The translations under genes and the position numbers were made by a program. Positions 33,515 to 37,046 of a DNA stretch of 37,046 bases are shown here, one piece after another (the stretch's first letter is position 1; every line of letters begins with the position of its first letter). The stretch is from NCBI RefSeq assembly GCF_014636295.1, contig NZ_BMEC01000004.1, positions 348,445-385,490 on the forward strand. The letters are read 5' to 3'. Below the pieces are notes generated by a model. The model worked only from the letters and a program-made list of their open reading frames with translations. It searched no databases and had not been told where the DNA came from. This stretch comes from Marivirga lumbricoides. Lineage in GTDB: Bacteria; Bacteroidota; Bacteroidia; Cytophagales; Cyclobacteriaceae.

Positions 33515-34546
33515 ATGTTACCAAAAACCATGAAAGCGGCTGTGGTTACAGAGTTTGGCCAACCGCTTAAAATTGAAGAGATGCCTGTAAAGGCCCCAAA
33601 TGAAAACCAAATCCTGGTGCAGGTAATGGCATCAGGAGTATGCCATACGGATTTGCATGCAGCTGATGGGGACTGGCCTGTCAAGCCCAGGTTGCCGCTC
33701 ATTCCTGGCCATGAAGGCATTGGCTATGTGGCGGCTGTGGGCTCCAATGTAAAAAATACCAAAGAAGGAGATATCGTGGGTGTTCCCTGGCTCTACAGTG
33801 CCTGCGGTCATTGCGAGCATTGCATTACGGGTTGGGAAACACTGTGCGAGTCGCAGGTAAACGGAGGCTACAGCATAGATGGCGGCTTTGCGGAATACGT
33901 GTTGGCCGACCCTAACTATGTTGGTCGTTTCAGTGGGACCATAGACTTTGTACAGATGGCACCTATTTTATGTGCAGGCGTAACGGTGTACAAAGGCCTA
34001 AAAGAAACCGAAGTACGACCGGGGCAGTGGGTGGCCGTTTCCGGTATAGGTGGCTTAGGTCACGTGGCAGTGCAATACGCCAAAGCCATGGGGCTGCATG
34101 TGCTTGCAGTGGATGTGGCAGATGACAAATTGAACTTGGCCAAAAAACTTGGAGCCGATATGGCCGTCAACGGTAAGAATCCCGATGAAGTGATGAATGC
34201 CCGAAAAGAAACAGGGGGTGTTCATGGCGTGTTGGTCACGGCTGTGTCACCAGTGGCTTTCCGGCAGGCGCTGGACCTGCTACGCAGAAAAGGAACGCTG
34301 GTAATGAATGGACTTCCTCCCGGTAGCTTTGATCTGCCCATTTTTGAAACCGTATTGAATCGCTATACGGTACGGGGCTCCATTGTTGGCACCAGGAAAG
34401 ACCTGCAGGAAGCTATCGACTTTGCAATGGAAGGAAAGGTAACCACCACGGTAAAATCCGCTCCGCTGGAAGATATCAACCTAATCTTTGATCAAATGAA
34501 AAAGGGACAGATAGAAGGCCGTATGGTACTGGATATTGGTCATTAA
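33515..34546 (+). CDS. adhP: Zinc-dependent alcohol dehydrogenase
   Basis: A protein of 343 residues of the medium-chain dehydrogenase family, oxidising alcohols with NAD. The catalytic-zinc residues are in GVCHTD, GHEGIG and LCAGV. The structural zinc is held by the four Cys in CGHCEHCITGWETLC. The NAD motif is GIGGLGHVAVQYAKAMG. Length and spacing fit AdhP. The start may be ATG 33515 or 33530; the first is closest to the expected upstream spacing. It lies 9 bases after a HYC_CC_PP gene and 11 before yceI. Confidence 0.9.
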   Translation: MLPKTMKAAVVTEFGQPLKIEEMPVKAPNENQILVQVMASGVCHTDLHAADGDWPVKPRLPLIPGHEGIGYVAAVGSNVKNTKEGDIVGVPWLYSACGHCEHCITGWETLCESQVNGGYSIDGGFAEYVLADPNYVGRFSGTIDFVQMAPILCAGVTVYKGLKETEVRPGQWVAVSGIGGLGHVAVQYAKAMGLHVLAVDVADDKLNLAKKLGADMAVNGKNPDEVMNARKETGGVHGVLVTAVSPVAFRQALDLLRRKGTLVMNGLPPGSFDLPIFETVLNRYTVRGSIVGTRKDLQEAIDFAMEGKVTTTVKSAPLEDINLIFDQMKKGQIEGRMVLDIGH

Positions 34547-34557
34547 CCCACCTAACA

Positions 34558-35136
34558 ATGAAACGATTCATAAAAATAGAAACATATTTCCTGCTTTTGG
34601 CAGTCGTAGCGCTTTCCCTACCGGCAACTGCACAACAGCACTATGAGCTGATGGGCAGTCAATCTTTGAAGGTAGCAGGAACCTCCACCCTACACGATTG
34701 GGAGATGGTTTCTGAAAAACCGGAGGGTTCGGCAAGTATTACCCTGAGCGGTGAGCGGATCAAGGAAATAGTGTCCTTGTCGGTAACCATACCGGTAAAT
34801 ACGTTGAAAAGCGGCAAAAGTGGGATGGACGAAAATGCCTATAAGGCGCTGAGAGCGAAGCAACATCCCAACATCCACTTTGAACTGACCAGGGCACAGG
34901 TGGATGACCTCACCATCTTTGCCGGTGGCAGGCTCACCATTGCCGGTACTACCAGGCCAGTTGAGTTCAAGGTAGACTATCGGGTTTCTGGAAAAAACAT
35001 TCGCTTCAAAGGAAGCCTGCCCGTGACTTTCAGTCAGTTCAATATGGATCCGCCAACAGCAGTATTTGGTACCATAAAGACAGGAAATGACCTGAAGATT
35101 TCTTTCGAAACCTTTTTTAAACAATCAAACAATTAA
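34558..35136 (+). CDS. YceI family periplasmic protein
   Basis: A protein of 192 residues with a signal peptide (about 1-25, ending LPATAQQ) and a lipocalin-like YceI domain: TSTLHDWEM near its start, then KSGKSGMDENAYKALRAKQHPNIHFELT in part, LTIAGTTRPVEFKVDY, and the closing FKGSLPVTFSQFNMDPP. Members bind isoprenoid or other lipids in a barrel; stress roles have been described. It sits in the adhP unit and is followed by porin copy B after 13 bases. Confidence 0.9.
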   Translation: MKRFIKIETYFLLLAVVALSLPATAQQHYELMGSQSLKVAGTSTLHDWEMVSEKPEGSASITLSGERIKEIVSLSVTIPVNTLKSGKSGMDENAYKALRAKQHPNIHFELTRAQVDDLTIFAGGRLTIAGTTRPVEFKVDYRVSGKNIRFKGSLPVTFSQFNMDPPTAVFGTIKTGNDLKISFETFFKQSNN

Positions 35137-35149
35137 AAATTCAAACAAA

Positions 35150-36451
35150 TTGAAAACGAGAAATAAAATAATTCAATCCTTGCTTGTTGCCATTCTAATA
35201 TTGGCATCTGGCGTAGTGTATGCCCAGCAACCGGCCTTGCAGTATTTCAGGCCAAACGATAAAAACGGCCTGAATGTATTCGAGCCATCAAAAGAGGATA
35301 CAGTTATCTTTGATGGATTAAAAGTGAGGGTTGGTGGCGATTTCGCCATGCAGTTTCAAGGTATTAGGCAAAGCAATACGGCAGGTAACCTGACCAAACT
35401 GGGATCAGACTTCAATTTGCCGTCTGCCAACCTCAACCTGGACGTCCAGGTATTGGACGGAGTTCGCATGCATCTTAGGACCTATCTTTCTTCCAGAGCA
35501 CACAACGAAGCATGGATTAAGGGTGGATACATGAGAGTGGATAATCTTGACTTTGTTAAACCTGGGTTTCTGGAGGGAGTGATGAAATATGCAAGTATTA
35601 CCATAGGGTTAGATGAGTTCAACTATGGGGACGCACGTTTCAGGAGAACAGACAATGCCAGAGGTATTTTCAACCCTTTTGTGGGGAATTATCTTATGGA
35701 TGCATTCTCGACCGAGGCATTCGGAGAGCTTACAGTTCAAAAGAATGGTTTATTGGCGGTGGTTGGGCTCACAAACGGCAAGCTCAATCAAAATGTAACG
35801 GTGAACGACAATACAGACAATAAGCCTTCTTTCTACGGTAAGTTGGGATACGATAAACAACTGAGTGAGGATTTGAGAGTACGATTGACCGGATCTTGGT
35901 ACATCAATAAAGGAACCTCAACAGGCACCTATCTGTATGGTGGTGACCGAGGAGGCTCCAGGTATTACAATGTACTTTTTACAGTACCGGATGTGGATGG
36001 CAATACAGAAGGTGGCCCTCGTGATGGTCAGTTCAATGCCAGATTTACAAAGCTCACAGCCTTGCAGATCAACCCATTTATCAAGTTCAAAGGCTTGGAA
36101 TTCTTCGGGATATATGAATTGGCCGATGGGAGCAACGAATTCACAACACCTCAAGCTGACACAGAGGGTGCATTCACACAAATAGCCGCAGAGGTATTGT
36201 ACCGATTTGGAGCAGATGAACGTTTCTATCTTGGGGGCAGATACAATACAGTGAGTGGCAAGATGCGTGAAAGTGCATCAGAGAACCTCGATATCAGCCG
36301 AATCAACTTTGGTGGAGGCTGGTATCTTTCAAAGAACGTTTTAACAAAAGTTGAGTACATGAAGCAGCAATATGAAGGCAATGCTTGGACAGGGCGTTTT
36401 GCCGGGGCTGAATTTAGTGGAGTCGTGGTTGAAGCGGTGATTAGTTTCTGA
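35150..36451 (+). CDS. Outer-membrane porin-like protein, copy B
   Basis: A protein of 433 residues, the near-twin of copy A. A TTG serves as start (35150), since no ATG or GTG gives the signal peptide MKTRNKIIQSLLVAILILAS with the AYAQQ-like cleavage site VYAQQP. The mature part begins LQYFRPNDKNGLNVFEPSKE in both copies. Differences concentrate in the first third, e.g. GIRQSNTAGNLTKLG versus GLNQSNEAGTLVELG. The same C terminus EAVISF closes the barrel. It follows yceI by 13 bases, whereas copy A follows a HYC_CC_PP gene, so the two sit in different contexts. The rare start may lower its expression. Confidence 0.7.
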   Translation: MKTRNKIIQSLLVAILILASGVVYAQQPALQYFRPNDKNGLNVFEPSKEDTVIFDGLKVRVGGDFAMQFQGIRQSNTAGNLTKLGSDFNLPSANLNLDVQVLDGVRMHLRTYLSSRAHNEAWIKGGYMRVDNLDFVKPGFLEGVMKYASITIGLDEFNYGDARFRRTDNARGIFNPFVGNYLMDAFSTEAFGELTVQKNGLLAVVGLTNGKLNQNVTVNDNTDNKPSFYGKLGYDKQLSEDLRVRLTGSWYINKGTSTGTYLYGGDRGGSRYYNVLFTVPDVDGNTEGGPRDGQFNARFTKLTALQINPFIKFKGLEFFGIYELADGSNEFTTPQADTEGAFTQIAAEVLYRFGADERFYLGGRYNTVSGKMRESASENLDISRINFGGGWYLSKNVLTKVEYMKQQYEGNAWTGRFAGAEFSGVVVEAVISF

Positions 36452-36457
36452 CGGAAC

Positions 36458-36495
36458 TCCCGTGTGGGTGACTCATCCACATGGGATTCTTTTTA
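36458..36495 (+). terminator. Hairpin after porin copy B
   Basis: TCCCGTGTGG (36458-36467) pairs with CCACATGGGA (36477-36486) with one G-T pair, followed by a short T run. It is the counterpart of the hairpin at 32911. Confidence 0.65.
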
Positions 36496-36672
36496 CTGCT
36501 GTGTAAAAGATAATGACTCCAAAAATAAGCATCAGCAAACTATGATTTTCCAATAGAAATAAAGCATGAACATCCACATGTTGAAGTATTTGAAATGAAA
36601 ACCGTTATTTTTGACGTTAAAATTGAACATTCTGAACTAAATCCCGTAAATTCGCATTAGACTTTCTCCAAA

Positions 36673-36948
36673 GTGCAACGTTTTAGACAAATATCGGCCA
36701 TTTTGTTATCCTGCCTGGTGCTACTCAGTTCCACGAGTTTCACCTTTGGTATGCATTTCTGTATGGGCCAGCTAGAGAGCATTGCACTTTTTTCCGGGGC
36801 TGAGCCCTGCGAAATGGCCACTCAAAAATCACCTTGTGCCAATGATAAGCATGATCCGGATTGCGAACACCAGCAGGTGACTAAAAAAGGTTGCTGTGAA
36901 GACCAGACTTTAGTAATTGAGGGATCAACCCGAAAAGTTGGGGAGTAG
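36673..36948 (+). pseudogene. HYC_CC_PP family protein, C-terminally truncated copy
   Basis: A 91-codon frame from GTG 36673. The first 85 codons match the full copy at 33131 almost exactly, including GMHFCMGQ and KKGCCEDQ. After the shared EGS the sequence diverges (36927) and reads seven unrelated residues (TRKVGE plus stop). The C-terminal hydrophobic segment of about 35 residues is missing. It may still yield a metal-binding fragment, but is best called truncated. The junction probably marks a recombination breakpoint. Confidence 0.7.
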
Positions 36949-37046
36949 TAATTTCAAGCATAGATTCTTGAGAGTCTATAGAGGAAGAAAGCTACGTTTT
37001 TGACCCCTCTGAACTGAGCTCTAAAGGCTTTGATCTTTGCATTAAA
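36949..37046. other. Unassigned sequence beyond the breakpoint
   Basis: No gene can be supported in the last 98 bases. A small hairpin, ATAGATTC-TTGA-GAGTCTAT (36960-36979, one G-T pair), has no T run. Confidence 0.4.

Larger units (their letters stand above)
35150..36927 (+). repeat. Duplicated block, copy B (porin plus truncated HYC_CC_PP)
   Basis: Matches copy A through the porin gene, the gap (including the post-porin hairpin and the TAAATTCG region) and the first 85 codons of the HYC_CC_PP gene. Homology then stops at about 36927. Confidence 0.85.
17880..37046. mobile_element. Accessory region, probable integrative element or decayed ICE with metal cargo
   Basis: Everything from just behind tRNA-Thr to the window end is accessory in character. 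It includes an XRE repressor, histidine kinase, Crp/Fnr, RteC-like and excisionase-like proteins, winged-helix DNA-binding protein, mercury and copper cargo, and duplicated outer-membrane genes. RteC is known from Bacteroides conjugative transposons. From about 22 kb on, base composition looks more GC-rich than in the core genes. No integrase, relaxase, Tra gene or att repeat was found inside, so left and right ends are unproven; the left limit is drawn after the tRNA terminator. Confidence 0.55.

Noticed and set aside
36960-36979. Hairpin near the window end as a terminator or IS end
   Set aside because: No T run, a G-T pair, and no transposase or target duplication visible.

Overview
The window looks like a chromosome segment of a low-GC Bacteroidota bacterium, probably of the Cytophagales type (inference). 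Support comes from a short primary sigma factor lacking region 1.1, promoters of the Bacteroidota form (TTTG-N19-TATATTTG before the tRNA-Thr), weak Shine-Dalgarno sites at most genes, and families typical of the phylum (bshB1, DUF349 protein, RteC, GDCCVxC and HYC_CC_PP proteins). Taxonomy is inferred from protein resemblance; no search was run.

Region 1 (1-17825) is mostly core chromosome. It opens with a tandem duplication of a small GIY-YIG nuclease gene alternating with decayed tRNA-Met-like sequence. Then come a xylose module (xylB-xylA with a convergent Nudix-fold regulator that has lost its catalytic glutamates), an LptF/LptG-type permease, rpsO-pnp, the primary sigma factor gene, trxB, bshB1, a convergent pdxH/glycosyltransferase pair, a miaE-like gene, a yqgE-like gene, a large DUF349 protein and a tRNA-Thr with a textbook promoter and terminator.

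Region 2 (about 17900-24550) is accessory DNA starting just behind tRNA-Thr. It holds an XRE repressor divergent from a soluble histidine kinase, a Crp/Fnr regulator, an RteC-like protein, a tiny protein resembling the RNA polymerase alpha C-terminal domain, an excisionase-like HTH protein, a winged-helix putative replication or DNA-processing protein, and a four-helix membrane protein ending in a perfect eukaryote-style C2H2 zinc finger. GTAAAC motifs recur in clusters through this block. No integrase, relaxase or transfer gene lies inside the window, so it is a partial or decayed element, or the rest lies to the right.

Region 3 (24570-31000) is mercury and soft-metal cargo. An ArsR repressor with two operator-like palindromes precedes merTP, merP, a GDCCVxC protein and a MerA-like flavoprotein in a tightly overlapped operon. 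A CsoR-like regulator, a glutaredoxin-like protein, a cysteine-rich copper-storage-like protein, a second MerT-like protein, an outer-membrane barrel, a second HMA protein and a broken GDCCVxC fragment follow. The last genes look like a second, partly decayed mer module.

Region 4 (31000-37046) is a duplicated block: an outer-membrane barrel gene plus a HYC_CC_PP gene occur twice, flanking adhP and yceI. The two barrel genes are mosaics of near-identical and diverged stretches, which suggests gene conversion. The last HYC_CC_PP gene loses homology near 36927, marking a recombination breakpoint.
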